Below the pieces are notes generated by a model, which did not search any database, was not told the DNA's origin, and worked only from the letters and a program-made list of their open reading frames with translations. A DNA stretch of 64,000 nucleotides from Parerythrobacter lacustris (GTDB lineage Bacteria > Pseudomonadota > Alphaproteobacteria > Sphingomonadales > Sphingomonadaceae): positions 372,001 through 436,000 of the forward strand of contig NZ_JANKHH010000004.1 in NCBI RefSeq assembly GCF_024626475.1, in the 5' to 3' direction. This document shows positions 55,397-64,000 of this stretch, one piece after another. The position numbers were made by a program, and so were the translations under genes. How positions within the stretch are numbered: position 1 is the stretch's first letter; each line of letters opens with the position of its first letter.

Positions 55397-56355
55397 CCGC
55401 TATCGGCCGCGAGACGCAAAGAGACCGGAGCCGCGATGACCAGCTGTAACAGGTGGTATAGCAGCAGCGGCGCGATAACGAACCCGGCAGCCTCCGGCGG
55501 GATCAGCAACGCCGCCAGCGGCGCACCAATGGCGATGCTCTTTTGCGATCCGGCAAACAGGAAGGCGATTCGATCCGCCGTCGGAAGACGGAGCAAGCCA
55601 CTTGCCAGCCAGCTTCCCCAATGCCCGAAGGCAAGGAACAGCGCGGTAAATCCGCCCAGCCCGGCCCATGATCCGGGTGAAATCTTACTGCCGATACCCT
55701 GTTCAACCGCCCCCGAGCTTGCGACATAGACGGCCAATGCGATCACCACGCGATCGAGCCATACAAGGCGGCTGCGTTGCCGGTCGATCCAGCCTCGGGT
55801 CCAGTCCTGGACGGCCATCCCGATCACCAGGGGCAGAACCAACAGCAGGGCGATCCGCATTATCGTATCGGAGCCGACATCCGGCACCGCCCCACCCCCG
55901 AGCATGGCAAACAGCGGCGCGGTGATAAACACGCCCGCAACATTGAGCAGAGCCGCACCAATCACTGCGAGGGCGGCATTCCCGTTGGCGAGCAGCGTGT
56001 AGGATGTCGCCGACTGCACGGTCGACGGCAGGGTACCAAGATAGAGGAACCCCAGCGATATCAGCGGCGGCACGATTCCGTAGGAGAGCTTCGCAATGGC
56101 CAGGCCTGCCAGGGCCATCACTCCGAAAACCCAGAGGAATAGCGGGAGGAAATAGCCCAGCCGTGCGAATCCCTGCAAAATCTGCTGTCGTTCGATCCGC
56201 AGCCCGTTGACAAGGAAAAGCAGGAATATGCCACCGCTCGATACCAGCCGGGACAGCTCAAGCCATTCGTCCACGGCCGGGAAAAGCGCCGCGAGCGCGA
56301 TGGCGAGTATGAGCAAGCGCACCATAGGATCGAACAAGGCAGCGACGCGAGCCAT
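55393..56355 (-). CDS. Bile acid:sodium symporter (BASS) family transporter
   Basis: The 320-residue membrane protein has about 9 to 10 hydrophobic segments. It shows the family's crossover region GFLYLGTLPSTVQSATSYTL and FLFAGSQKSIAIGAPLAALL. It belongs to the YfeH-like branch (SBF-like, DUF4137-type), whose substrates are poorly known organic anions. A Trp/Asp-rich loop near DWTRGWIDRQRSRL is cytoplasmic or periplasmic. Start at ATG 56355; another Met lies 10 codons on. Confidence 0.87.
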   Translation of the reverse strand: MARVAALFDPMVRLLILAIALAALFPAVDEWLELSRLVSSGGIFLLFLVNGLRIERQQILQGFARLGYFLPLFLWVFGVMALAGLAIAKLSYGIVPPLISLGFLYLGTLPSTVQSATSYTLLANGNAALAVIGAALLNVAGVFITAPLFAMLGGGAVPDVGSDTIMRIALLLVLPLVIGMAVQDWTRGWIDRQRSRLVWLDRVVIALAVYVASSGAVEQGIGSKISPGSWAGLGGFTALFLAFGHWGSWLASGLLRLPTADRIAFLFAGSQKSIAIGAPLAALLIPPEAAGFVIAPLLLYHLLQLVIAAPVSLRLAADSG

Positions 56356-56413
56356 CCGCCGTGCATTGCCTCTCCGACGGGTCGATGTCGAGAGACGGGA
56401 TGCGAACCCCGAT

Positions 56414-58195
56414 TCAGTTTTGCTCCAGAATGCGCACTTTGGCTTCGGCTAAGGCGACGAGATCATCATCGTAGCCCGCCGCGCGATAGGCCTGCGCGAG
56501 GATGCTGGCGCTGGCAGGGTGCATCGGTTGCAGATCGTGAGCGATCTCGGCAAGCCGAACTGCCAGATCGGTTTCCCCGCTTTCAAGTGCGGCCTTCGCC
56601 CTCACCGCGAGCACTTGCGGATCACGCGCCGCGCCGAATGCGATGACAAGGTCGCAGTATTCTGCTGCCGCCCGCCAGTCGCCCATGCGCGCATGGTGCA
56701 TCGCCAGAAGCGTCATGGCTTCGACGTTCCCCGGCTCGCCTTGCGCGAACCCAGCGAGGAGCACCACCGCATCGCGCTGTTTGCCTTGACCCGACAGCAC
56801 CGACGCCAGCTTGAACGTCAGAGGCCAGGGGCGGCGAATCTGCAATGCTTGGAGATAGGCTTTTTCAGCCGCAGCCAACCGTTTTGCCGAAGTTTCGGTA
56901 TCTCCAACCAGCACCAGGGCGTCGCCTGATCCGGGGAACCGACGGGCAAAGCTACGCGCAGCCTCGGTTGCGGCCTCGCTGCGACCGGCGGTCAAAGCCG
57001 CGCGGGTAAGGGCTGGCACCCCCGTGCCACCTTCGTCGGCGCGCATTCGCGCGGTTTCCAGTGTCGTTGCGCTGCGTATGACCGAAAACTCCGGACGGTT
57101 TTGCCTTGCTGCCAGATCCAGCAGTGGCCCTGCCCGTTCGCGATCGCCGAGCGCCTCGAGCGAGCGCGCCATCAGCGTTTGCAGATAAGGCGAAGCCGAA
57201 GCGCGCGCGGCATCGGCCTGGAAGCGATAGGCCAGCTCCTTGTCATTCCGGCCCAGCACCAGTGCCCGCGCCAGCAACGGGACGACGCGACGATTGTCCG
57301 GCTGAAGCGTCGCGAGCCGGTCGAGCATCTGGGCCGCGCTCGAGTAGTTGCCGCGTTCCATGTCGATCAGCGCCAGTAGCAACATTGCCCCGGGCACCTC
57401 GCTCTCGACCTGCCCGCTGCGCTGGAGCAGCGTCAGCGCCAGATCGTAATTCCCGGCCCGCGCCGCAAGTACTGCCTGCAAATAGTAAGCCCGTCGGTTG
57501 GCAGGATCGACGGTGCTCAAGTGCCTGACAGCGGCAAGCATATCCCGTGCCCGGCCCAGTTCGCCCAGCGTGGCCGCATAGTCGCCCAGCAAAGCAGGAT
57601 CGTTGGGCGCGACATCGAGGGCGCGCTCGAACCACGGCAACGCGGCGAGCGAGCCATCCACGTCGCGCACCAGCTGTGCGCGAAAGCGGAGCGCCAGCGG
57701 GTTCTCCGGGCCGAGTTCAACGGCGCGCTCTGCCGCCTGGATCGCTTGAGCCTGCTCACCGCCGCGATAGCGCAGCCTTCCGATGTCGACCCACAATTCC
57801 GGCGCTTCGCCGCCCGCAGCAAGCGCCCGGTCGAACGCCTGGCCAGCAGCAGGGAGGTTGCCCGATTCCATCTCGAGCCGGCCGAGCATATGGTTTCCAT
57901 GGGCGCGCGTCCGAGGCGAAAAGTCCTGCTTGCCGAGCCACTCGCGGGCTTCGGCGAAGCGCCCTTGCGCCAGATTGGCCTCGCCGAGATATGCAGCTAC
58001 GTCGCGCGGGTCCGTGCCCGTTTCGATCATCGCGCGCAATTGCACCTCCGCGGAGATACCGTCGCCGCGCGCTAGCGCAGATCGCACACTGTCGAGCGGA
58101 CCCTGCACAGGCGCGGACTCACCGCACCCGAACAGCGCCAATGCGCACAGTCCGGCGAGCAACCACCGGAAGCGGAGTTCAGGCCTGAAGGTCAT
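56414..58195 (-). CDS. prsT: TPR lipoprotein PrsT of the exosortase/PEP-CTERM system
   Basis: The 593-residue protein has a lipoprotein signal (lipobox LFGCGES, Cys24). The rest consists of tetratricopeptide-like helical repeats rich in Ala and Leu (for example AGQAFDRALAAGGEAPELWVD, shortened here). It matches the PEP-CTERM system TPR lipoprotein, found with PrsK and PrsR. It is thought to act in exopolysaccharide assembly or export at the envelope. The ATG lies inside the last 17 bp of prsR. Confidence 0.88.
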   Translation of the reverse strand: MTFRPELRFRWLLAGLCALALFGCGESAPVQGPLDSVRSALARGDGISAEVQLRAMIETGTDPRDVAAYLGEANLAQGRFAEAREWLGKQDFSPRTRAHGNHMLGRLEMESGNLPAAGQAFDRALAAGGEAPELWVDIGRLRYRGGEQAQAIQAAERAVELGPENPLALRFRAQLVRDVDGSLAALPWFERALDVAPNDPALLGDYAATLGELGRARDMLAAVRHLSTVDPANRRAYYLQAVLAARAGNYDLALTLLQRSGQVESEVPGAMLLLALIDMERGNYSSAAQMLDRLATLQPDNRRVVPLLARALVLGRNDKELAYRFQADAARASASPYLQTLMARSLEALGDRERAGPLLDLAARQNRPEFSVIRSATTLETARMRADEGGTGVPALTRAALTAGRSEAATEAARSFARRFPGSGDALVLVGDTETSAKRLAAAEKAYLQALQIRRPWPLTFKLASVLSGQGKQRDAVVLLAGFAQGEPGNVEAMTLLAMHHARMGDWRAAAEYCDLVIAFGAARDPQVLAVRAKAALESGETDLAVRLAEIAHDLQPMHPASASILAQAYRAAGYDDDLVALAEAKVRILEQN

Positions 58196-59543
58196 ACTGT
58201 TTCAGCAGATCATACAAGGTGGGCCGGCTGATCCCCAGCAACTTGGCCGATTGCGATATGTTGCCGTCACTGCGCGCGAGCGCATGGCGGATCACCTTAC
58301 GATCGACCTGTTCGCGCGCGCTCTTGAGGTTGAGCGCTGCGTCGCCCTCGCCCTTGCCCGTGTCGAGATCAAGATCGACCACACCGATCATCTTGCCCTC
58401 GGCCATTATGACCGCGCGTTTGATTCGGTTCTCGAGCTCGCGCACATTGCCGTGCCATGGCCAGCTGTCGATTGCGGCCAGCGCATCGGGGGCAAGGCCC
58501 TTCACCTGGGGATTCATTTCGGCCGAGAACCGGTTGAGGAAATGCTTCGCCAGCAAGGTCGCATCGCCCGGACGCTCCGCAAGGCTCGGGATCTTCACCA
58601 CAATCTCGGCGAGACGGTAGAACAGGTCCTCACGGAAGCGATGATCCGCGATCATCGCCTCGAGATCCTGATGCGTGGCGCAAACAATCCGCGTATCCAC
58701 CGCAATCGCCTTGCGCCCGCCGATGCGCTCGATTGTCCGCTCTTGCAGGAACCGCAGCAGTTTGACTTGAAGCGACAGCGGGATGTCGCCGACTTCATCG
58801 AGGAAGAGGGTACCACCGTGAGCCAGTTCGATCTTGCCCTCGCTGGTCCTCACGGCTCCGGTGAAGGCTCCCTTTTCGTGTCCGAACAATTCGCTCTCGA
58901 GCAGGTTTTCCGGGATCGCCGCGCAGTTGATCGCGACGAAGGCTCCATCGCGTCGGTCGCTCGCGTCGTGGAGTCCGCGGGCGAGCAATTCCTTGCCCGT
59001 TCCACTGGCACCGAGAAGCATCACCGAGACCTTGGTATTGGCAACCCGTTCGATCGTCCGGGCGACCTTGAGCATTTCTGGTGCGGTGGTGATGAGGCCG
59101 CGAATGGCCGTCTGGTCAGCCGCCACCCGATTGGCCAGCCGCCGGTTTTCGGCTTCGATCTGGTGCAGATTGAACGCCCGCCTGACGATCAGCCCGAGCG
59201 TATCGATATCAACCGGCTTCTGGTAGAAATCATACGCCCCGTGTTGGATCGCCCGCAGCGCACTGTCGCGCGCGCCGTGACCGGACGCGACGATGACCTT
59301 GGTATCCGGCTTTAGGCTCATGATCTCGCCGAGTACCGCAAAGCCCTCGGTCGTGCCGTCCGGGTCAGGCGGCAGGCCGAGATCCAGCGTCACCACGGCC
59401 GGCTCCTCCGATCGCACGGCAGCGATCGCCGATGCGCGATCTCCGACAATCGTCACGTCGAAGTCCTCATAGGCCCATTTGAGCTGGGCCTGCAGGCCCT
59501 CGTCGTCCTCGACGATAAGGAGTTTGGGTTTGCTCTCTGCCAT
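58179..59543 (-). CDS. prsR: Sigma-54-dependent response regulator PrsR
   Basis: The 454-residue NtrC-type activator has a receiver domain (KLLIVEDDEGLQAQLKW, Asp in VVTLDLGLPPD). The AAA+ domain shows GASGTGKELLARGLHD and the sigma-54 contact motif GAFTGA, and Walker B is GTLFLDEVGDIPLS. A Fis-type HTH lies at the end (NISQSAKLLGISRPTLYDLL). With PrsK it forms the two-component system of PEP-CTERM/exosortase loci. Its ATG overlaps the prsK stop (TAATG), and prsT starts inside its 3' end. Confidence 0.93.
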   Translation of the reverse strand: MAESKPKLLIVEDDEGLQAQLKWAYEDFDVTIVGDRASAIAAVRSEEPAVVTLDLGLPPDPDGTTEGFAVLGEIMSLKPDTKVIVASGHGARDSALRAIQHGAYDFYQKPVDIDTLGLIVRRAFNLHQIEAENRRLANRVAADQTAIRGLITTAPEMLKVARTIERVANTKVSVMLLGASGTGKELLARGLHDASDRRDGAFVAINCAAIPENLLESELFGHEKGAFTGAVRTSEGKIELAHGGTLFLDEVGDIPLSLQVKLLRFLQERTIERIGGRKAIAVDTRIVCATHQDLEAMIADHRFREDLFYRLAEIVVKIPSLAERPGDATLLAKHFLNRFSAEMNPQVKGLAPDALAAIDSWPWHGNVRELENRIKRAVIMAEGKMIGVVDLDLDTGKGEGDAALNLKSAREQVDRKVIRHALARSDGNISQSAKLLGISRPTLYDLLKQYDLQA

Positions 59544-61660
59544 TATGCCACCTTCGCGGGACTGGTTGCGATTTCCGGTGTCTCGCTTTCGTGTTCGGGG
59601 ACGGGGAAGGTAATGGAGAAGCGCGTGCCAAGACCTTCGCGCGAATCCACGTCGAGGTTGCCTCCCATCGCCCGGACGAGCTCGCGGGCTTCGAAAGCAC
59701 CGATCCCGAAGCCATTCGCCTTGGACGATACGAACGGCGTGAACAGCCCGTTGCGGATGAACTCCGGACTCATTCCCTGCCCGGAATCGACCAGTTCGAT
59801 CCGCGCGATCTTCGCGTCGGCCGTGACATTGAGATAGACCGGGCTGTCCGCCGCACTTGCGTCGACGGAATTCTGCACCAGGTGGACCAGCGCCTGTTCC
59901 AGATTTTCCGCATCGGCCAGGACCGTGGCCGCATCCCGGTTGATGACCGCGACGTTGTGCACGCCGGCGAAGCGGGCAGCCGTCCGATCTGCGATCTCGG
60001 CGAGTTGGACATGCGCCCGCTGGTCCGACCCGCTGGCTCCATAGCGATTGAGCCGGGCGATCAGCGTGTTGAGCTTCTCCGCACTCTTGCGGAGCGTCAC
60101 CAGCATGTCTGCCCTGAAGGCGGGGTTGTCGGCGTGCCGTTCGGCGTTGCGCGACAGGAGCGATAGCTGGCTCGCAAGATTCTTCACGTCGTGCATCACG
60201 AACGCGATCCGGCGGTTGAACTCGTCGAACCGTGCCGCATCCATCAGCGTCTGCTGTACCGACTGCTCGGCCAGATAACTTGCCAGCTGTTGCCCGACCA
60301 CGCGCAACAGGTCGAAGTCTTCCCAGTCGAGGCTGCGTGGCTCCGGCGGTCGGGCCAGCACGATGATGCCGGTCAAACGGTCGAAATGCAGCAGCGGGAC
60401 GATCGCCCATGCCTTGCTGTGTTCCAGCAGCCATTGCGGAACGAACGTCATCTCGCCGTGCTGGTCCCTGCCCGCCCGAACGTCATCGGCGTCGATGATG
60501 AAGGTGCGGTCTTCGAGCAGCTTCGTCAGGCCGCCCGGGATGGAGCCGGCGGGCACCTCGATTTCCTTCCACCGCCAGCGGGCCGCCAGTTCGAGCGCGC
60601 CCCGGTCGTCGCGAAGGAACAACAGGCCGCTCGGGCTGTCGGTGATGTCCGCCATCGCCTTGATCGCGCGCTCCTGCAGCGACTGGTCGGCATCGTCGCT
60701 CCGACCGATTGTCTGGGTGAAGCGCAACCATTCGGACCGGTAATCGTAGCGGTGCTGGAACAGGTGCTTTACAGCGGTAACCCGCAGCCACCCGCGCAGC
60801 CGCGGCGATGGCAGCCACAGAATCGCGACGACGCTTGCAGCAAAGGTGAAACCCACCTGCGCCAGTCGGCCGACATTGCCGCCCAGCAGGGTCAGCGACT
60901 GCGCGATCCCGATCATCAGAACGAGGTAGGCGCCGATGACTAGGAGGGAGAGAGTCTGGAATGCAACCGTACGCGAAGGGCGCAGCCGCATGGAGGCTGC
61001 GCCACTGGTCGCGCCGATTGCCAGCGGGACCGCCGCGAGGGCAACCACCAGCCCGCGCATGGCGAGCAATTCATACGGATAGGTCTGACCGAGATAGGCG
61101 ACCGTGTAGACGTTGAGGTCGAACGCCCACAGCGCAGCCAGCGCCGCCGTGGTCCACCGCAAGACCTGCCGCACCGGCTGGGCGGCACCGACATAGAGAT
61201 TGTGCAGCAGGACCAGCGAGCCGACCGCGACGAGCACGCGGAACATCGCCATCACTTGCAACACGAGAAGCTGGAGGTCCGCCGTCAGCGCATAACTCGC
61301 CGCAATAGCGAGGAGTGCAAGTTGCAGCAATTCCACGAAGCATAGAGCATAGACGACGGGCCGGATCGGCTTCATGCTCTGGTGCCGACCGTCATTGGCG
61401 AACAGGCGGAAGATCAGGTAGATCCACGTCAGGTTGCGTCCGGTTTCGACTGCCGCAGTCAGGCTGGCCGTCGGGCCCAGGGCAGCGTGCACGACGCACC
61501 AGCCCGCAGTGGCCGCCAAGGCGCCCAGCAACGGTGCCCGGTCGACCCTTTCGCGATCGCCGCGTTTGAAGACCCACACGATCGCGACACCGCACACCGC
61601 TGCGCCCGCAAGGTGCATCGCAAAGGACAGCAGAAGCCAGATATCAGGGACGTTTTCCAT
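59543..61660 (-). CDS. prsK: Membrane sensor histidine kinase PrsK
   Basis: The 705-residue kinase has an N-terminal region of about eight to nine membrane segments (residues about 5-290) and a GAF domain (SPSGLLFLRDDRGALELAA). The dimerisation helix has the phospho-acceptor His in FVMHDVKNLASQLSLLS. The ATPase domain follows (HLVQNSVDAS, DSGQGMSPEFI, NGFGIGAFEARELV). This layout is typical of the XrtA/PEP-CTERM histidine kinase PrsK. ATG 61660 overlaps the sugar transferase stop, so the four genes to prsT are one unit. The signal sensed is unknown. Confidence 0.93.
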   Translation of the reverse strand: MENVPDIWLLLSFAMHLAGAAVCGVAIVWVFKRGDRERVDRAPLLGALAATAGWCVVHAALGPTASLTAAVETGRNLTWIYLIFRLFANDGRHQSMKPIRPVVYALCFVELLQLALLAIAASYALTADLQLLVLQVMAMFRVLVAVGSLVLLHNLYVGAAQPVRQVLRWTTAALAALWAFDLNVYTVAYLGQTYPYELLAMRGLVVALAAVPLAIGATSGAASMRLRPSRTVAFQTLSLLVIGAYLVLMIGIAQSLTLLGGNVGRLAQVGFTFAASVVAILWLPSPRLRGWLRVTAVKHLFQHRYDYRSEWLRFTQTIGRSDDADQSLQERAIKAMADITDSPSGLLFLRDDRGALELAARWRWKEIEVPAGSIPGGLTKLLEDRTFIIDADDVRAGRDQHGEMTFVPQWLLEHSKAWAIVPLLHFDRLTGIIVLARPPEPRSLDWEDFDLLRVVGQQLASYLAEQSVQQTLMDAARFDEFNRRIAFVMHDVKNLASQLSLLSRNAERHADNPAFRADMLVTLRKSAEKLNTLIARLNRYGASGSDQRAHVQLAEIADRTAARFAGVHNVAVINRDAATVLADAENLEQALVHLVQNSVDASAADSPVYLNVTADAKIARIELVDSGQGMSPEFIRNGLFTPFVSSKANGFGIGAFEARELVRAMGGNLDVDSREGLGTRFSITFPVPEHESETPEIATSPAKVA

Positions 61661-63045
61661 CACCGCGCACCATCCGGCCACAGCACGACGCGCAGGGTCT
61701 GGAGCAGGATCAGCAGGTCGAGAAAAGGGGTGTAGTTCTTAGCGTAATAGAGATCGTATTCCAGCTTGTGGCGCGAATCCTCGATGCTTGCGCCATAGGG
61801 ATAGTTGATCTGTGCCCAGCCGGTGATGCCCGGTTTCACCATGTGGCGCTCGGCATAATAGGGCAGGTGCTCCTCGAGATCGGCGACGAACTTGGGGACT
61901 TCCGGACGGGGGCCGACAAAGCTCATTTCCCCCTTCAGCACCGACCAGGTCTGCGGCAGTTCGTCGATCCGCACCTTGCGGATAAAGCGGCCGAGACGGG
62001 TGATGCGGGGGTCGTCCTTTTCCGCCCATTTCGCCCCGTCCTTTTCCGCATCGGTGCGCATGGACCGAAGCTTCAGGACATCGAACGGCTGGCCATAGAG
62101 ACCGACCCGTTGCTGGCGGAAGAATGCAGGCCCCTTGCTGTCGAGCTTCACCAGGATCGCGAACAGGGCAATCACCGGGGCCGTTAGGGTCAGGAGCAGG
62201 CCACTGGCGATAACGTCGAACAAGCGCTTGGCCGCGCTCGAAACCATCCGCCCCGAAGAGAACCCGTCGGAGAAGATCAACCAGCTCGGATTGACCGAAT
62301 CGAGATCGACGCGCCCGGTCTCGCGCTCCATAAAGCTGCTGAAATCGTTGACATGGACGCCCATGGTCTTGATCCGCAACAGGTCCTTGAGCGGCAGCGC
62401 ATTGCGCCGCTCTTCCAGCGCTAGCACGACTTCGCTGGCGGACAGATTGTCGACGAAGCGCCCAAGGTCGTGGATCGCATCGCGCGAAATCGCCTCCTCC
62501 ACTTCGCGCGCCACCTCGCTCATCGCGACATAGGATACGATCGCAAAACCCGAGCCAGGGCGTTCCGCGAGGTCCTTGAGGCGCTTGGCACGCAGGCCTG
62601 CGCCAAGCACGACTACACGTCGGCGAAAGGCCGAGCTGCCGATAAAAGCTCCGATCAAGGTTCTGGCGAAGATCAGTATCGCGACGGTCAGGACCATCGC
62701 GTAAACCAGGGTGGAGCGCCAGAATGTCGCTCCGGGGATCAGGAAATCGATGACCGAAACGGCAATGATGCCAAGGCTCACCGCAACCAGAAGGCGGGCG
62801 CAAGCGAAGCGAAGCGAACGCAGCGCATCACTGCCGTACACGCCCACTGCAATCATTGCGGTCCATACGATGAGAGCAAAGCCGATGAGCGGAACCCACC
62901 GTTCCGAGATCACGCCGGGATCCATCCCGATTTGCGAGGCGCGCAGCTGCCACGCCCCCTCGCCCGCCACGAACAGCAAGGCGAAGTCGACCAGACCGAG
63001 CAGAACCACTGCATGCGGGATATAGTGTTTGAACAGGCGGATCAT
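61660..63045 (-). CDS. Exopolysaccharide sugar transferase of the exosortase locus (TIGR03013-like)
   Basis: The 461-residue protein has five N-terminal membrane segments, a nucleotide-binding-like middle part (RRVVVLGAGLRAKRLKDL), and a C-terminal bacterial sugar transferase domain. That domain has RLFDVIASGLLLTLTAPV, FFRQQRVGLYGQPFDVLKLR and the catalytic Asp-Glu/PRPE region SFVGPRPEVPKF. Such enzymes transfer a sugar-phosphate to undecaprenyl phosphate to begin a repeat unit. It is the first gene of the prsK-prsR-prsT unit, consistent with exosortase-linked polysaccharide synthesis. Confidence 0.9.
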   Translation of the reverse strand: MIRLFKHYIPHAVVLLGLVDFALLFVAGEGAWQLRASQIGMDPGVISERWVPLIGFALIVWTAMIAVGVYGSDALRSLRFACARLLVAVSLGIIAVSVIDFLIPGATFWRSTLVYAMVLTVAILIFARTLIGAFIGSSAFRRRVVVLGAGLRAKRLKDLAERPGSGFAIVSYVAMSEVAREVEEAISRDAIHDLGRFVDNLSASEVVLALEERRNALPLKDLLRIKTMGVHVNDFSSFMERETGRVDLDSVNPSWLIFSDGFSSGRMVSSAAKRLFDVIASGLLLTLTAPVIALFAILVKLDSKGPAFFRQQRVGLYGQPFDVLKLRSMRTDAEKDGAKWAEKDDPRITRLGRFIRKVRIDELPQTWSVLKGEMSFVGPRPEVPKFVADLEEHLPYYAERHMVKPGITGWAQINYPYGASIEDSRHKLEYDLYYAKNYTPFLDLLILLQTLRVVLWPDGAR

Positions 63046-63124
63046 CTGGTTCCGGTCCGGAAAATTCCCATCACTCGAGGGACCGGCTTACGGATCAGGT
63101 GTGAAATGTCGGTAAATTTTACAA

Positions 63125-63158
63125 CGAACCCCCGGGGCCGCTCGGCACCGGGGGTTCG
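63125..63158 (-). terminator. Terminator after the small membrane protein gene
   Basis: An 11-bp perfect stem CGAACCCCCGG/CCGGGGGTTCG is followed on the minus strand by GTTGTAAAATTT, 28 bp after the stop at 63187. Confidence 0.75.
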
Positions 63159-63186
63159 CTTGTGACGGGTTTGCCTTTGCCGGCGA

Positions 63187-63474
63187 TCAGTTGTTGGTCA
63201 CATCGTCGGCAACATCCTGCGCGGCATCGCCGACCTTTTCAGCGGCGTTGCCCACATCATTGGCCGCATCGGCGATGGCGGTGTCCTTCGCCATTTCGGC
63301 CCCGCCAAGCTGGTTGAATACCAGCAGTCCGCCGACCACTGCGATCAGCAGGACCACAAGGAATATCCACTTTCCACCTCCACCGCCGCGGCGCTCGCCA
63401 TCGGTGTAGACGGTGGTGCGGGTATGGGTGCTGCCATCGGGCGTTTCGGTAATCGTGGTGCGTTCTTCGGTCAT
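63187..63474 (-). CDS. Small single-span membrane protein
   Basis: The 95-residue product has a polar Thr-rich N-terminus, a GGGGG linker and one membrane helix (about residues 36-55, WIFLVVLLIAVVGGLLVF). An Ala/Asp/Val-rich amphipathic tail (IADAANDVGNAAEKVGDAAQ, about 30 residues) follows. The tail resembles apolipoprotein- or LEA-like helices. I do not recognise a named family. It has its own terminator and is separated from the ScfR-like gene by 68 bp. Confidence 0.75.
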   Translation of the reverse strand: MTEERTTITETPDGSTHTRTTVYTDGERRGGGGGKWIFLVVLLIAVVGGLLVFNQLGGAEMAKDTAIADAANDVGNAAEKVGDAAQDVADDVTNN

Positions 63475-63542
63475 ATGCCTTCTCCCTGCGTGATGCAGAC
63501 CACAACCCGCGCAATGGGCGATCGGTTCCGATCCCGATCTTA

Positions 63543-64000
63543 TCAGCTTGAAAAATCGAAAGGAGTGACCCCGCGCATCGCCCGGTCGAAGCGCAGCAGC
63601 GCCCCCTTCGGAGGGAGCGACCTCTGGCGACAGTCACCACGAAAGCAGCGGGCGCAACCCAGCCCGATCGGCTGAGCATCCTCCGTCCTGAGCGACAGGC
63701 TGCGCGCCTGGGCCAGATTTGACGCCAGTTTGGCTTCGATCCCGAGGATGATCGCGAAGCGCGCATCGCCGGTCGTGCCGCTACCGTCTACCGCGCGCGC
63801 AATTGTCAGCCAGTGGCCGATTCCGCTCGAGCGGCTTTCGACCTCGACCGCCTGAACGCAGATCGTGCCGGATCGCTCGAAAGCCTGGTGCACGATCCAG
63901 AGGGGACAGCTGGTCTCGCCTTCGAGCAGGAGCGTCCCGCTGGCACCCGCGAGCCGCTTTGAAAACTGCCCCGCACGGTCCACCCGCGCCATGAAAAAGG
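63543..64000 (-). CDS. ScfR-type (short-chain fatty acyl) transcriptional regulator, C-terminal part
   Basis: The gene continues past the right edge; 151 C-terminal residues are present. The reading frame is open through the Met at 63992 (preceded by Phe-Phe), so this Met is internal. The sequence matches the C-terminal domain of ScfR/DUF2083 regulators: a SCPLWIVHQAF segment, GLGCARCFRGDCRQRSLPP with four cysteines, and RGVTPFDFSS at the end. These XRE-type regulators control short-chain acyl-CoA metabolism, such as glyoxylate or methylcitrate cycles. Confidence 0.85.
   Translation of the reverse strand, partial: FFMARVDRAGQFSKRLAGASGTLLLEGETSCPLWIVHQAFERSGTICVQAVEVESRSSGIGHWLTIARAVDGSGTTGDARFAIILGIEAKLASNLAQARSLSLRTEDAQPIGLGCARCFRGDCRQRSLPPKGALLRFDRAMRGVTPFDFSS

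Noticed and set aside
59544-60434. N-terminal extension of PrsR upstream of 59543
   Set aside because: That frame overlaps the prsK coding sequence; the receiver domain begins directly after ATG 59543.

Overview
The window is about 64 kb of GC-rich chromosome from an alphaproteobacterium. Gene content suggests Sphingomonadales, most likely Erythrobacteraceae; this is an inference from protein families, not a phylogeny. Pointers are the PrsK/PrsR/PrsT and exosortase-type sugar transferase set, the split imuA-imuB/dnaE2 mutagenesis genes with alphaproteobacterial LexA boxes (GTTC-N7-GTTC), Coq4, and several families of short palindromic intergenic repeats. There is no transposase, phage gene, rRNA or CRISPR array. 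Almost everything is housekeeping or core metabolism, and no stretch over 300 bp lacks a gene.

Layout. 0-5.2 kb: end of glyA, nrdR, a GIY-YIG domain read in frame through palindromic repeats into a TrmJ-type tRNA methyltransferase, chorismate mutase, rpsD, tgt. 5.3-10.8 kb (minus strand): an ABC-2 exporter pair, queA, a periplasmic cyclophilin, coaD, and the isoprenoid pair ispA-xseB. 10.9-16.4 kb: two membrane proteins, purL, a DUF3052-like protein, Coq4, nitroreductase. 16.5-28 kb: serB and miaA with overlapping divergent starts, then branched-chain amino acid synthesis (ilvB, ilvH, ilvC), a YceI protein, an FMN-dependent hydroxyacid dehydrogenase, an epoxide hydrolase/thioesterase pair, an I78 inhibitor lipoprotein, and leuA behind a Leu-rich leader peptide. 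28-33.5 kb: amidohydrolase, nitronate monooxygenase, an unrecognised protein with a flavodoxin-like protein, recJ. 33.6-40.1 kb: two identical tRNA-Glu genes and a complete phosphate cluster phoR-pstC-pstA-pstB-phoU-phoB. 40.1-51.0 kb: an extensin-like protein and the SOS region: radical SAM protein, UdgX and dnaE2 form one minus-strand unit, and imuA-imuB a second, each with a LexA box a few bases before its start codon. 51.1-56.4 kb: a PPOX-fold protein, an amino acid permease, panB, a TerC/DUF475 protein, a BASS-family transporter. 56.4-64 kb (minus): sugar transferase-prsK-prsR-prsT, the regulatory part of an exosortase/PEP-CTERM exopolysaccharide system, then a small membrane protein and the end of a ScfR-type regulator.

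The most unusual feature is a 208-bp nested inverted-repeat element present three times, all within the radical SAM-udgX-dnaE2 unit. Two copies, in opposite orientation and about 99% identical, lie inside dnaE2. Each adds 69 in-frame codons without a stop, so the element is open for translation on both strands. A different palindromic repeat family joins the GIY-YIG and TrmJ domains into one ORF with no usual start codon left for TrmJ. Here palindromic repeats have become protein-coding sequence, as the Rickettsia palindromic elements do.
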